Shown here one piece after another: positions 43,397 through 55,300 of a DNA stretch of 64,000 nt; within the stretch, counting starts at the first letter, position 1, and every line of letters starts with the position of its first letter. The position numbers and the translations under genes are program-made. Origin of the DNA: Marthasterias glacialis (lineage: Eukaryota > Echinodermata > Asteroidea > Forcipulatida > Asteriidae); contig OU452227.1 of NCBI GenBank assembly GCA_911728455.2, forward strand, positions 10,201,110-10,265,109, written 5' to 3'. The notes beneath the pieces are model-generated. The model saw nothing but the letters and a program-made list of their open reading frames with translations. It made no database searches and was not told where the DNA came from.

Positions 43397-46300
43397 TTAA
43401 TATTTTATCCAGTAATGAAACAGCAGAATGGATGATACTGTGATCACCCCGAGGATGCCCCATACTAAGTTATTTGGCGGTGGTTTGTTGTTTTTGGCTA
43501 TGGCTTCGTTTAGTAAGGAGCTTAACCGACGTATCGTTATGCGGAGGGCTTGGGTAAGGTTTCTTGCCTTCAGGCTTGGCTGGATGGCTTCGTAGATGGG
43601 AGGCAAGGACTGATCCGAGAGGAGGTCGTCTAAGGCCTCACCCAAAGAAATGAAGATCTGTACAAAGTAGAAGATTTTTACAGATTTCTTATAAAAATAT
43701 AAAGACTAGCAAACAACCATTACTCATGTAATAGGGGGAAAAACAATGTTGTATATAAATACCACATGTTATCGGTCACGCCACAAACCGATGTATGGGT
43801 CAAAAATCACAGAAATTAGCAAATCCGCTTTTGTACAAATTATTGCTTTACTCATTACTGTTAACATTTTCAGCAAGTTTCAGGACCTAACACGTAATAG
43901 TTTAGTAATTACACTAATTAGCATGACTGACGTATCACTAAATTTGCCATTTTTCGTTTCCACAAAGTGACATGCCACTACATCCGTTAAAACATATAGC
44001 CAAACACGTATGGTACCACTTCTATGTTTTTACGAAGTGACATATCGGTTGACTTATGCATTCACGAAGCGACGTATGAATTGATTTGTACACCACATTC
44101 TGCACGCACTTTTTTCCTTTTCGTTTTCACAAAATGATGTATGTGTTTAGGAATTAATAATTCATCAAAACAGTTGCAGGATTGAAAACACATTGACAGT
44201 TCTGTACGAATTAAGAAGTCGGCTTTATTTTGGTATTAAACAAAAAATTCAAAAACAGTCAGCAGTCTCCGAAACAGCAGTTGAAAAAATAGTTCAACTT
44301 CAATCGCGACTTTCTCTGAATTTTTGTGGTGGACCACCATACGTCGGTTCGTGGGGCGACTGACGATGTAAAACACAATTTTATAACATTTTCTCTACAG
44401 ACGTCTCAAAGCAATCATTATATTTTTACAACACAGTGTTATTTAAAAGCTGAAACTTATTTATATAGCACTTTTGTAATGGTTTACGCAAAAAACACAA
44501 TTTTATAACATTTTCTCTACAGACGTCTCAAAGCAATCATTATATTTTTACAACACAGTGTTATTTAAAAGCTGAAACTTATTTATATAGCACTTTTGTA
44601 ATGGTTTACAAGGTGCTGTGGCACAATCTGCTGCCAACCATGCCACAACCACCAGTCAAGCCCCTTACTGACTAGTGTACTGGTTTCTTCAACATGCCTT
44701 ACACAACACACTGGACCTTCTTTACTTGCTGTACCTCCCATCCAACACACAGCAAATATTCTGAAGGTTTGGGGGACATTTCTGAGGAAATTTCTGGGAG
44801 AAAATATGCATTTTGTACCTCTGAACTGTTGAAATGTGCCAGTATGAGGCCGCCATCCTCACAGGTTCTGTCAACAAACCACTGGCGTTTGATTGTGTCA
44901 CTGAACTGCTCAAGATCCAGCATCTCGGATTCACTAGCACAGGGGGAGAGAGGGAAGAACATTATTAGCTTCATATTATTTGTGGCACTCCATGCCAAAA
45001 CCAGGCACTTCCTGCCAAAACTCAAACCTGGGTTTATTTGCTCATCAAATATAATATGAGAATAAGACATTTCAAATAACTTCTAATTAAGCCTATGAAC
45101 TAAGTCTGTAAATAGAATGTTTAGAACTCATGTAATAGGGGGGAAAGTTGTATAATTACACCTGTAAAACAAACATTTTATGCAGCACTTTATGTACAGG
45201 CATCTCAAAGAGTCAAAGTGCTTGTTATATTGTGACAAAAATCAGGCACTTCCTGCCAAAACTCAAACCTGGGTTTATTTCCTAATCAAATAAATGAGAA
45301 CAAGAGATTCAAAATAACTTCTAAATATAAAGCCTATGAGCTAAGTATTTCTCAACATGTAAATAGAATGTTCAGAACTCAAGTAATTGGGGAAAAAGTT
45401 GTATAATAATACAAGGCAAGCAAACATTTTATGCAGCACTTTATGTACAGGAATCTCAAAGAGTCAAAGTGCTTGTTATATTGTGACAAAAATCAGGCAC
45501 TTCCTGCCAAAACTCAAACCTGGGTTTATTTCCTAATCAAATAAATGAGAACAAGAGATTCAAAATAACTTCTAAATATAAAGCCTATGAGCTAAGTATT
45601 TCTCAACATGTAAATAGAATGTTTAGTATTCAGGTAATAGGGGGAAAAAAAGTTATACAATTATACACAGAAAACAAACATTTTATATAGCACTTTATGT
45701 ACAGGCATTTCTACAGAGTCAAAGTGCTCATTATATTTTTACAAAAGGTATGATATTGTACAGTGTTATTTTGAATGATGTGACCCATTTTTAGCATCTT
45801 GTAAGGTAAATCAAAAGGTGCTACAAAAAATCTGCAGCCAACCGTATACCACGCCCGCTATGTGGCAGAGGGAGTGCCCCCAAATGCTCCCATATTTTAA
45901 CACACTCTTCCCCCCCCCCTTGTACAAAAGTACCACCTCCCCTAAAATCCTCGAAAGAATTCCCAGAGATTCACAGAACACAACGAAGACACAATAGGAC
46001 AGGGGTGGGGTACACCCTGCCACATATCGAGCACCAAATAGCCAACCATGCCAGAAACCCCAGTCACCAAACTAGGCCGAGGTCTTAAATGGGGTCTTGA
46101 GACTGGCATGGTCATGGCAATGTGATAAAGTATCAAGAAGGCATGGTCTATTATCACCACTTGCACGACCTTGCCGATTTCTTTAGTGCCACACATCGTC
46201 ATGAACTTCCGTAATCAACAAAAGGTTGTTAACATTTCCAAACTAAAAAACAGTAAATAAGATTTAAAAATCAAAAACTAATGTTTGTCTATCCAAAAAG

Positions 46301-48573
46301 TAGTTTAACCTGTTATTCTAAACTACTTTTTGGATAGACAAACCATTAGTTTTTTCATTTTTAAATCTTATTTTCTGTTTTTTAGTTTGGAAATGTTAAC
46401 GACCTTTTGTTGATTACGGAAGTTAATGACCTTATAGTTCTAAACGTCTATCTACATGTACATATCATCAGAAAAGAAAACTGGATTTGTGCATGTTTGC
46501 ATCTTTGCTGCGCTCGAGTTTCACGCCCAACAAAAAGGTCTCAAATTAGGATCGAAGTTTTAGAAAGCATATGATGGCATTTTCACCCTTTGGTTAAACC
46601 CCAGGAGTTACAGATTGCAAGGAGCTTTTTAGGAACAGAATCCTCAGCACTACAGAAGTAGATCAAAGAGCAAGATTTCTTTACATCTAAATAAAATAAA
46701 GGCTATTTTCTCTCCAGGCAGACATAAAAAGGGCCGACATGTCCGAGTCCGATAAAAGTCAAAAATTTCTCATCCCTGGAAATGCTCCCCCATCCTTACT
46801 TTGAATTGTCAATCTCAAGAAGGTTGACAACGGCCACGGCGAGGACAAATCCCGAATCCATCGTTGCATTGTTGCTGCAGTTACAAACACAGGAGGCATT
46901 CATGTTGACCACTGTCAACAGCTCGTTTAAGTCACCAGCTGGACGGAGAAATAAGAAAGTGCCTTTTGTTTCATTGTATAGTACATGCACTTCAACAAAC
47001 CAAAACTCTGATCCCCTCTCAGTGATTTTCATGACTTTATACACGTTAACAAATTTCAACTTATGAAATCTTTCAGACAATCAGATTTCTTTGGTTAATG
47101 TACAGTTAGCGGTTTTGGAATTCACCACAAGTTTGCTCTTGTAAAAATCGCATCATCATTCTAAAGATGGGTTGCAATAGACGCCATCTTTGATGAGTAT
47201 TTCTATTTTGGTTCGTAGCCGCAGCAAGCTCTGTAAATTTCAACACAGCTTGAGTTGCTTACCAACCAATAATGAAAGGAGTTTATGAAATTCACGCGTG
47301 CCTCGAGCAGTACTTAATGCGTAACACACAGTTGAGTGTAAACAAAGACCAGTCATTGTCATCAAAGATGGCTGATTTTTTTCCATTGTTGACGTCGTGT
47401 GCGATAGACCATGTTACCTTTACAAAAAGAGTGGCCTTTTAAACATTTTCCAGGGCAATACCTTTCAGACAAGATACTGCACTGCTAATTATACGGAAAA
47501 TTTTGCATTTTTTACAAAAAATTACCGCGTAAAATCAAAACAAATAAATGTAAAAATAACAGCTGAACAAGTTTTAAGATGTGCCTCTTTTCTCCATATC
47601 AAACATTTTCAAAAGAAAAATTTTACTTTGCAATCTCCACGATATGTAAGATTCACTGAGCTCAGCTGTGTACAAATTCTGCCCACAAGAAGTCCCAGGG
47701 CCCAATTTCACAGAGCTGCTTAAAGCACAAATAGCAGCTGAGCACAACAAAATTATGCTTACCAAGGTTACCAGCCAAAAGAGCATGTCACATGTACAAT
47801 CTGTGACTGGTATCTTGCTTAGTTTTGCTTAGCCGAAATGTTTAACGCCCCAGCTCAACATTCGTAAAGAGTCTGTAAATGCTTCCACTCTTTGCACAAA
47901 TCAAGATACTTGTAATAAAACCAACCTGTGAAAATGTCAGCTCATTTCGTTGTTTCATTTGCGAGAAAGTGGTAAAAATGCATTCAGCATTTTTGTACGC
48001 ATTCCTACATGCCGAGTTTTCGTCTCACTGAAAATTAAAACTAGACGAACACTAATTTTGGCTCTTATTTCATTTATTATTTAGAAACGATAGGACTTCA
48101 GGCAGAAATATTTCAAGAAGAGTTTTCTACCATCGTTATCTTTATACCATGTAAATCTACGAACATTGATGTTTTTCTTCTTACCAATGTTGAGCTGGGG
48201 CTTTAAGCAATATTCTCTGCTTAAGCAGCTCTACGAAATTGGGCCCAGGCTTTTTTGGCTCTTTTGTGAAGATGATGGTGTCATGGGTTGACAGGGTCTA
48301 TAGCTTACCGTCTTCTTTTGACAGTACACCATCCACATCACATATCCACGATTCCTCCCCACTAGTAGTGAGCCTACACTGTTCAGGGTTCGTCCAGGGG
48401 TCTGGGTAGCTGTGCATCACCCCTTTTGTCACTGTCCGTCTCTCTGTACCAGCTGGTTGAACTACTTCAGGGTAGACACTGACGGGGAGTAGTGTAAGGC
48501 ACAGGAGGACAGGCAGACACGTTATTAGTGGTAAAACGGAGAATGAAGACAATGATACGGAACCCATTTTCAC
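43397..48573 (-). CDS. MOLO1-like TPM-domain membrane protein
   Basis: Minus-strand coding exons 48573-48309, 46938-46800, 44933-44819 and 43657-43397 join in phase to 259 residues. A signal peptide of about 34 residues (leucine-rich after MKMGS) is followed by SYPDPWTNPEQCRL and ICDVDGVLSKED. This Cys/'CD.DG.LS' pattern opens the domain of the nematode modulator of levamisole receptor (MOLO-1). A TPM-like fold follows (LLTVVNMN, DSGFVLAVAVVNLLEI, FSDTIKRQWFVD, GGLILAHF), then IFISLGEALDDLLSD and a membrane anchor at about 237-256 with a 3-residue tail. The family plan is signal, extracellular TPM domain, one membrane pass. Nematode MOLO-1 is an auxiliary subunit of acetylcholine-gated channels; the role here is unknown. 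A short fifth exon between exons 3 and 4 cannot be excluded. Confidence 0.72.
44371..44608. repeat. Tandem duplication, two copies of 122 bp
   Basis: 'aaacacaattttataacatt' starts at 44371 and again at 44493, with the following 116 bp nearly identical. Each unit ends in 'cttatttatatagcactttt', which is the tail of the SINE type seen at 35336 and 57190. The second unit continues into more SINE sequence (aaggtgctgtggcacaatc). It lies in the intron between exons 3 and 4 of the MOLO1-like gene. Confidence 0.9.
44990..45740. repeat. Three tandem copies of about 250 bp
   Basis: 'caggcacttcctgccaaaac' occurs at about 45002, 45245 and 45494. 'agcactttatgtacagg' occurs at about 45182, 45432 and 45688. 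Copies two and three are nearly identical, and the first is diverged. They lie directly upstream (on the minus strand) of exon 3 of the MOLO1-like gene. The unit includes a SINE-tail-like stretch. Confidence 0.88.
46202..46425. mobile_element. Near-perfect palindrome, arms about 106 bp
   Basis: The left arm 46202-46307 (starting tgaacttccgtaatcaacaa) is mirrored by 46319-46425 with only a handful of mismatches and an 11-bp loop. It lies in intron 2 of the MOLO1-like gene. No coding capacity. The low mismatch load suggests a young fold-back element or a recent inverted duplication. Confidence 0.9.
47698..48246. mobile_element. Fold-back element interrupted by a TTAA MITE
   Basis: Outer ends are inverted copies: 'gggcccaatttcacagagct' at 47698 and 'agctctacgaaattgggccc' ending near 48246. 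The element is split by 47846-48202. Without the insert it would be about 190 bp, close to the intact relative at 59770-59962. It lies in intron 1 of the MOLO1-like gene. Confidence 0.85.
47846..48202. mobile_element. TTAA-type MITE family 1, copy 2 (nested)
   Basis: Terminal inverted repeats 'gccccagctcaacatt' and 'aatgttgagctggggc', with TTAA on both sides (47842-47845 and 48203-48206). In opposite orientation it matches 11512-11863 and 61805-62135. The 357-bp element has no reading frame. TTAA duplication is typical of piggyBac-type (also Kolobok) transposition. Confidence 0.85.
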
Positions 48574-48752
48574 ACTTTCACTTGTTTCTGGATGCTTGAG
48601 AAACCTACATTAAAAGATAGAGAAAGTATTTATTACACTGCATTTCAAGTTATGTTCTTGTTGGGGTGCTTGTTTTTTTGTTTGTTTGTTTGTTGGTATT
48701 TTTTTTTGTTTGTTTGGTTTTTTTGGGGGGAGGGATTGGTAAAAAATAACTA

Positions 48753-49092
48753 GGCTTCACTAGTACTCAGGATCATTTGGGGGCTGCAAATTCGTGAAAA
48801 TCTGACTTGACTGCCATGGACAAGTCCGAGTAAAAATGCTTGTTCCATTCGAATAACGCTAGCTGCAAATGTGCGCTGCAACGTTAATTAAACGGACGGC
48901 CATACACGACTGTATGCGAAGACGGGGAACACTATTCTTGTATGGCCGTCCATTTATTTAACGTTGCAGCGCACGTTTGCAGCTAGCGTTATTCAAATGG
49001 AACAAGCATTTTTACTCAGACTTGTCCATGGGAGTCGCGTCAGATTTTCACGAATTTGCAGCCCCCAAATGATCGCGAGTACTAATGAAGCC
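48753..49092. mobile_element. Large fold-back, arms about 155 bp
   Basis: The left arm 48753-48906 ('gatcatttgggggctgcaaa', 'tgcttgttccattcgaataa', 'gcgctgcaacgttaa') is mirrored by 48939-49092, about 95% identical by eye, with a 32-bp spacer. It lies about 180 bp upstream of the first coding exon of the MOLO1-like gene, so it may sit in its promoter or 5' UTR. Confidence 0.9.
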
Positions 49093-49740
49093 CCATAGGT
49101 TCGCCTTTGACATTTGGAGCAGGTAGGTGCTGTTCAAGATATTTTGTAAAGTGTTTGGCATGATTTTGGCCGACTTTTGTTTCAATTTCATATTTTTGGC
49201 ATTACTCTATGTGGGGCGTTAGTGTACGAGAGAGGTACGAGAGAGTACTTAACGCCCCAGTTACTGGGTCTATTTCCTCTACAATGGAGCTAAATTCAAT
49301 CATGATTCAATGATCAGATGATAATATAAAATATTTAACCTTACACTCGTCTTGAATTTCCATCAGTCAAGCTCTTTTATTACTAGGCATTTTAATTGCG
49401 GAGTACCAAATTTCTGTAGACACCCCTGCACTCCTTTTTGGACTGGTCCGGTACATCATTGCCTAAACCGTCTAAGCATGTAAGTTTAAAACTGAACTGC
49501 GCAGTTAATTAGGAAAACTAAACGCACACGCGCATTCACGTTTAGCGAGTTTTGTACTTGGGCAGGCAAGTCTTTAACCTGCGTAAGTTTCTACTTCGTG
49601 TTATTAAACCACACACATACGCCAGACCATGTCCAAATGTTTAAAAAGGCGTTGCCGTTGTCTGGTTGTTGTGTCCAGGTAACTCGGACTACGACTAGCA
49701 TGACTAGTCAGACTAATCATAATGTGTTGATTGGAAACGG
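49093..49740. other. Intergenic DNA, repeats only
   Basis: No exon seen. 'gtgtccaggtaactcggact' near 49675 repeats a phrase at 2282-2297, with 'catgtccaaatgttt' just before it; both sites share a short element. A short 'gtacgagagaggtacgagag' duplication is at 49226-49245. Confidence 0.45.
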
Positions 49741-50292
49741 GTGACGGCACGATATAACAAACTTTCACAGAAAGGTAAAATGTACTTGGGATTGGAAAAG
49801 ATGTTGCCTACAAAAACTCTTGTCCGTCCATCACTTGAGTATTGCAGCACCATTTTGGGATCCTTATTAGCTATCCAACATAACTACCATCGACAAAGCA
49901 CAGAGACGTGCGGCTACGTTCGTCCTGAAAGACTACTCGAAGCTATCGAGTGTAACATGCTCAACAAACTGGACTGAGCCCTCCTCCGGAACAGACGGCG
50001 TGCTAAATCCCGTCTGTACTTGTTTTACAAGGAAACTCACGGACTTGTTCCCAATAACATAAAAAATCACCAACCTAATGACTGTACTACCAAGCAATCT
50101 TCAAATAGATATATCTACTCACGTACCCCAGCCAACAAAAACTGTTTCCTCACTTCGCTATACCCTAGAACTATTTCAGAATGGAACGCACTGCCAGATT
50201 CCATCAGAAGTGCTAATTCAATCGCCACATTTAAAACCCAACTGGATAGTCTAAATATTTCCAACTTAACAAGGGGGGCTCAATTTAATTAG
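49741..50292 (+). mobile_element. Degraded 3' end of a non-LTR reverse transcriptase
   Basis: Two frames in succession read as one broken C-terminal region. The first, 49741-49977, contains KTLVRPSLEYCSTI and ends LNKLD at a stop. The second, 50020-50292, contains LFYKETHGLVPNNIKNH (first codons by extension) and LYPRTISEWNALPDSIRSAN. These are the 'LVRP.LEY...W' and 'FPRTI.EWN.LP..I' landmarks at the end of RTE/CR1/jockey-group polyproteins. A stop and at least one frameshift separate the parts, so this is a dead, 5'-truncated copy. Confidence 0.85.
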
Positions 50293-51065
50293 CACTCTCA
50301 GCCCTTGCACACGCTCCTGTACGTCATAGCCTTCACATGCGTTTGTACAGTAATATCCAGATCCAGAAAATTGTAAAAGGATGTGCGTAGACGAGCAATA
50401 AGATAGTACACTGTACAGTAAAGTAACAGTATCCTGGAGCGACCGGTTTTCGGTCACTTAACGGTAAAATCGTTCTGAAACGAAAACTAAATGATGATTT
50501 TTAAAACCATCTGACCCACCTTTTAACAAGACACTTTTAATTCATGATCTGTTGAAATCCCAGAAGTTACAGTCATAGATTCCGAAATATCGTCCTAAAT
50601 TTACAGCGGTGCTGTATTTGCCGGGCACACGTCGCGTTACCCGTTTCCGGCCGGTCTATTTAGGGGCAGTTTCTATGAACTTCATGCACTAGTATGGCGC
50701 GCAAAATGCAAAAAAAAACAAACAAAACAAATAATAATAATTGTCCCGACTGTCTCTGCGGCTAGTGAGATGATTAATGGCTAATAAAATAACAAAGTTC
50801 TTCTATACATGATTTTTGTTAATTTATTTTTTCCTTTTCTTTTTTTTTCATTTTACTTTAAAGTGGTATTATTGATTATTTTCAAATTAAATGTTATTGT
50901 TTTTGCTGAACTTATACAAATTTGTATAATTATATCCAGATGACACAAGAGAAAAGCATGGCACCTTTTCTTTTCTTTTACTTCTTTATTTTTCTTTGAA
51001 GTGTTTAACATAAATTGTTTTAAAATCAAATGTAATGGTTTTTACTGAATTTATATATATGTTTT

Positions 51066-52228
51066 TTAAATTGATACAAATCCATTTAAATTAATTAATA
51101 AACTTATGTGACTTTTCTGCTTTGTCAACATAATGAATGATGAATAGTTCTTGCAGTTTGTTTCTCTTCCTGACTCATTAGGGGAGCAGGTCCAGATCTG
51201 GTAGCTTTGATGTTTTATTTTTTTAAGCTTTTCTGATTGATCAACAACAGCCTCGTATTCATCATCGAGACATTCTTGAGAATAAAATAGTCTGTAGTTG
51301 GCTTTGACTTTGCGTATCACAGTCTGTATAAAGAGAAGGAAATATAACATTGCCATTAAAAAACCTAAAACTTAAAGAAATCTGTACAGATATTGTAATA
51401 GTTTTTATGTTCACTTCTTTTTATGTGTACTAAATTAATCTTTTGTAAACATAATTTTAATATTCATGCACATGCAACTTTTAGCCAATGGAATAAGAAT
51501 TTCTGTATTTTTATTTCTATTAATACGGACAATAAAATGTTATTTATCTATCTATAAAACCAATCATAAAGTTCCTAAAATTAATTGTAATAAAGATGAC
51601 ATATTTTCCGGAACCTGACATAAATTCATGGTCATTCGCTACGTACAATGTCAGGCCCTACAAGTATTTTGTGCATTTATTTTACACATTTTGTGCACTG
51701 TCCGTGGCATAAATTTGAACGTCTTTGATGGGTTTTTTTGTTTTGAAACTGCATTATCTGTCAAAATTTGTTCAAAGAATGGGGAAGGGAGGGGAATTAA
51801 GTGAAAGTTGGGCCACACAACTTTGTTGTTCTTACATAAAAAAATATTACTGAATAAAATAAAAGTGACTGTTCCATTTCCTCAATACATTTTTAGTTTA
51901 AAACAAAAAACAATATTTATCAATCTGATTATCTTGAATTTCAGAGTGGCCAATAATATGAGTAATTTGGGGAGGAAAGGAACTTTATATAGCCATTGCA
52001 GCTTTCATTAGGGCCCATTGCAATTAAGTAGAGAGTGCAGTATAAACGCAAAAAGTCATATTCACTTGAAATACACTTAAGGTTTCTGCAATATTGGCAC
52101 TCCATACAATCCCACTTAGGCACATAATCACGAGATCTACCGTTCTGCCTGGGGAAAATGGAACTTGACCTTACCGATGAAACTTTCATTTGGAATGTTT
52201 GACCGTGGATTATAATTTTTAGAGACAT
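51066..52228 (-). CDS. Putative two-exon gene of unknown function
   Basis: Minus-strand exon 52228-52175 (MSLKIIIHGQTFQMKVSS) ends at a strong donor gtaagg. Exon 51323-51066 begins after a good acceptor (tctttatacag) and reads TVIRKVKANYRLFYSQECLD, then DEYEAVVDQSEKLKKIKHQS, YQIWTCSPNESG, ending in a stop. Both are phase 0, giving 103 residues. The middle looks like folded protein, while the last 20 residues (ISLLINLNGFVSI) may be read-through of a missed donor near 51100. I do not recognise it. It might be a short gene, the 5' end of a longer one, or transposon-derived. No signal peptide. Confidence 0.35.
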
Positions 52229-53134
52229 TTGATTGTGAGTAAAAGGTGTATTAGTGATCTATACTGAAAATTTAACATTTTATAAACTTTAGGTGTAACT
52301 TACGACAGGAAACTTGAATCTCAATATTTTTTGCGTGTGTGGTCGTAAAGAGCGTCGGTCGTGAATGAAACTTCTAGTGGCTGTATATCTAGCGCCCTCT
52401 CGCGGTAAACAGGAATCAAAATTAGTGACCGGGAATAGGTGTCGACCGAAAACGGGTAGATATAGTTAGTTAGTAATATAAATCTTTAGAAACTCACCAA
52501 AGCATCACATTATATCACGATATTTCACTTCTGTAAACACCTTGCGTATGCATGTTTTTCACCTGTATGCCTGCAGGTTTTCAGGTACTAATGGTCATTC
52601 AATTCTGCAGAAACGTCTGGAATCCTGCTTTAGACAGTGATAAAAACGAGCACGTTGGAAGTCAAAGTCTGGTGTACTGTCTAAGTAAGAATATTGACAC
52701 AAGATGGCGCTATTTATTATTTGCTTTATAGCTGGTAAGCTCTGCAGACGACAACCAGAAAGTTCCATCACAACTCGTAAAAATAGTTTGACACAATTTT
52801 GATGATCGTTCCTTCATCATTAATTGTGTACAGGTCGTGTTAAAATTCAAAGCAACTCACACTTTGTTTTCAAAATGGTACATTTTATAAGAAGGACTTG
52901 TATTTTTTTGTGTGATGAGAACAACAAATAATCTCAAACTACTACGAGCACTATCAACCATGATCCTCCTCGTATCTGTACCAAAAATCATTGTTAGTTT
53001 TTCACTGGGAATACCATCAACGGACAACAAAAATAATAACAGTGACCCAAACACTTTTTTGTCAAGGTGAGTTTAGTTCAGAAGTTTTTCCTTCGAGTCT
53101 GTTATCGTTAAACTTTACATTTCACCTTGATATC

Positions 53135-53480
53135 CAGCGGCGCAACAACATTTTAGGGGGGCACACTGGAGGCACAATTTTTCCTGGGGAAGCACTTTTT
53201 GGCCAATTTACTAGCTCTGTAGTTTCCGTTTGTATTTTTCGTAAACAAGCCCCTTTTCTGTGCTATTCTTTCGTGATGAGGGTCAAACAATACGTTCTGC
53301 GTGTAAATAAAAAAAAAGTTTTAAAAACGTTGAAATTACTACATAAAAAGCTTATAAAATGTAACATTTTATTTTTAATCTCAAAAATCCAGATTTCAAA
53401 TGGGGGGGGGGGCACCCGGGGTGGAGGGCACGGACATCATTTGGGGGCACGTGCCCCCGTTCCCCCCCCCCCACCTCATC
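53135..53480. repeat. 'gggggcac' dispersed repeat, second copy
   Basis: 'cagcggcgcaacaacatttt' then aggggggcacac at the left and 'gggggcacgtgcccccgttc' followed by a poly-C run at the right, as at 860-1062. An unrelated AT-rich middle (53220-53395) separates the ends. Confidence 0.55.
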
Positions 53481-55256
53481 CCCTTAATGAGTTTCACCAC
53501 TGTTGATGTCAATCTGTGTGTAGACGCCCTCAACGGGCTGGGACTGACCCTTTCCTCCTTTTCTGCAGCCCTGGAGAGTGAAAAGGTTGTTGAACTTGCT
53601 GGCCTTGTTTTAATGCCATATTATTTTATTGTTGCGTGTTTTATCTCCATATATCTAAGCGTTCTTTGGCGTCACCTTGCAGCCTTCACCAGACCTGCAG
53701 TCTTGTTTATGTCCATTTTTATTGCAAAATAAATCGAGGCTGGAAGGTTCCTCACTAGCTAGTCTGCTCAGTGTCATCCAGTGATTTTGAATTTAGGATT
53801 CTGCACTGACGTTGTGTGACGAAGACCGATGGATGATGCATAATAAAGGTCGAGAGCTTAGGATCTCTGAAAACTGAAAGCAACTGGTTATAAAAAAAAA
53901 ATACCAAAATGCTGTCCATCTGTATTTGAAATGTTCATAGCAGAAATGGACAACAAAAATTTTACAAAACAAACTTTTTTTTCTTTGATAGTCAGAGATT
54001 GATTTGGGTTATAATATAACCCAAAACGTCACATTGCATAAATTGTGTTTTGTTTGTGTGCTAATAAAAATCAGCAAATGCCGCTCACATTTGCCTGTTT
54101 TGCTGGTAGTCAAATCAAAACTTGATAAAAGCACAGAAAAACTACCAATAGGGTTAGATCTGTATTTATGATTGTATTAATTAGTAGCCTAATATTTGAA
54201 TGGCTTTCTTGTTGTCACTTGTCGTGTTACCTGACTGCAATATTGCAAAAAATCGTACAGAAGTTGATCAGACTACTTTTGCCTTCCTAAACCCCGCTTA
54301 TTTTATTGCGCACCAGTTTAATAATAGGCCGTGGGGTTGTCTGGTAAAATTGTCCGAAATATGGAGCTAATTAATTGAGCTAATTAATGGAGCTAATTAA
54401 TTTTGTCTGTCTGTGCCTTTCTAAAAACGTGGGCAATATTTATTGACATGCTTCTTGACAACAAAGAGTTATGGTTAAGGAAATGTAATTAACTCCAAGT
54501 TATTTTATAAGAAAACAAACATGGAGGTGTGGAGAGGCCGGTGGGCAGAGGGGGAAACAAAATTGCTAGATAACATTATTAGTGAAGTTAGTGTCGCTAT
54601 ATAGAGAACAACTTGCAATTACCAGCCTTTTGAGATGCATGCTAATTAAAACCGCTGGCCTCAGTACCATAGGACCTCCGTAGGCATAACAAAGTCCACT
54701 ATTAATGAGAGATAATTGCTCCACTCTAAACAATGCCAGGAGTGCATTGTTTTCTGTGAGTTCTTCATCCATGATGATCATTTATAATGAAGGGTGTTGT
54801 CATTTGCTCAGCTGTGACGGCCAGGGCAGCTGAGACTACGATTGGCTCGACCCTCTGCTCTCGTGCAGTGTGTCTCTCATTATTTTAAATTTTTATTATG
54901 AAGAAGAGTGTGTCTCGTCTCAACACATGGACTTCATCGTCAACCTCTCAGCCGAATGACTGGGTATTTCAGTTTATTTATTTATTCTCCATTTCATGTC
55001 AGTCAATTATACATATACAAACCTGTTCATAATTTATGCTGGTGGTCTTATATATGCGTGTTACCATGAGATTAGTTCATACGCTTGATTAACAATCCAT
55101 GAAAGCATGAAATTTTGTTTCGAAAAACTATACGAAAAAAAAACAAAAAACAAAAAAACAACTGCATCGTTTTGTTCAGCGGATATTATCAATTCGTTAT
55201 TTTTTCTTTTTCTTTTCTTTTCTCCTTTTTTTCATACATTTTTAAATAATCTTTTC

Positions 55257-55295
<39 letters not shown>

Positions 55296-55300
55296 TTTTT
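55257..55300. repeat. ATTT microsatellite
   Basis: About ten perfect (ATTT) units followed by a T run and G run. Flanking DNA at 55195-55256 is T-rich. Confidence 0.95.

Noticed and set aside
45942..46202. Minus-strand frame with CGTKEIGKVVQVVIIDHAF as an extra MOLO1-like exon
   Set aside because: It overlaps the palindrome edge, lacks a matching phase for the flanking exons, and exons at 46800-46938 and 44819-44933 join in frame without it.
49226..49260. Promoter-like duplication 'gtacgagagaggtacgagag'
   Set aside because: Only two short copies, with no gene start nearby to support a role.
53504..53732. Frame DALNGLGLTLSSFSAALES as a possible exon
   Set aside because: Adjacent to a poly-C repeat and a dispersed 'gaggctggaagg' repeat; no partner exon or recognisable family.
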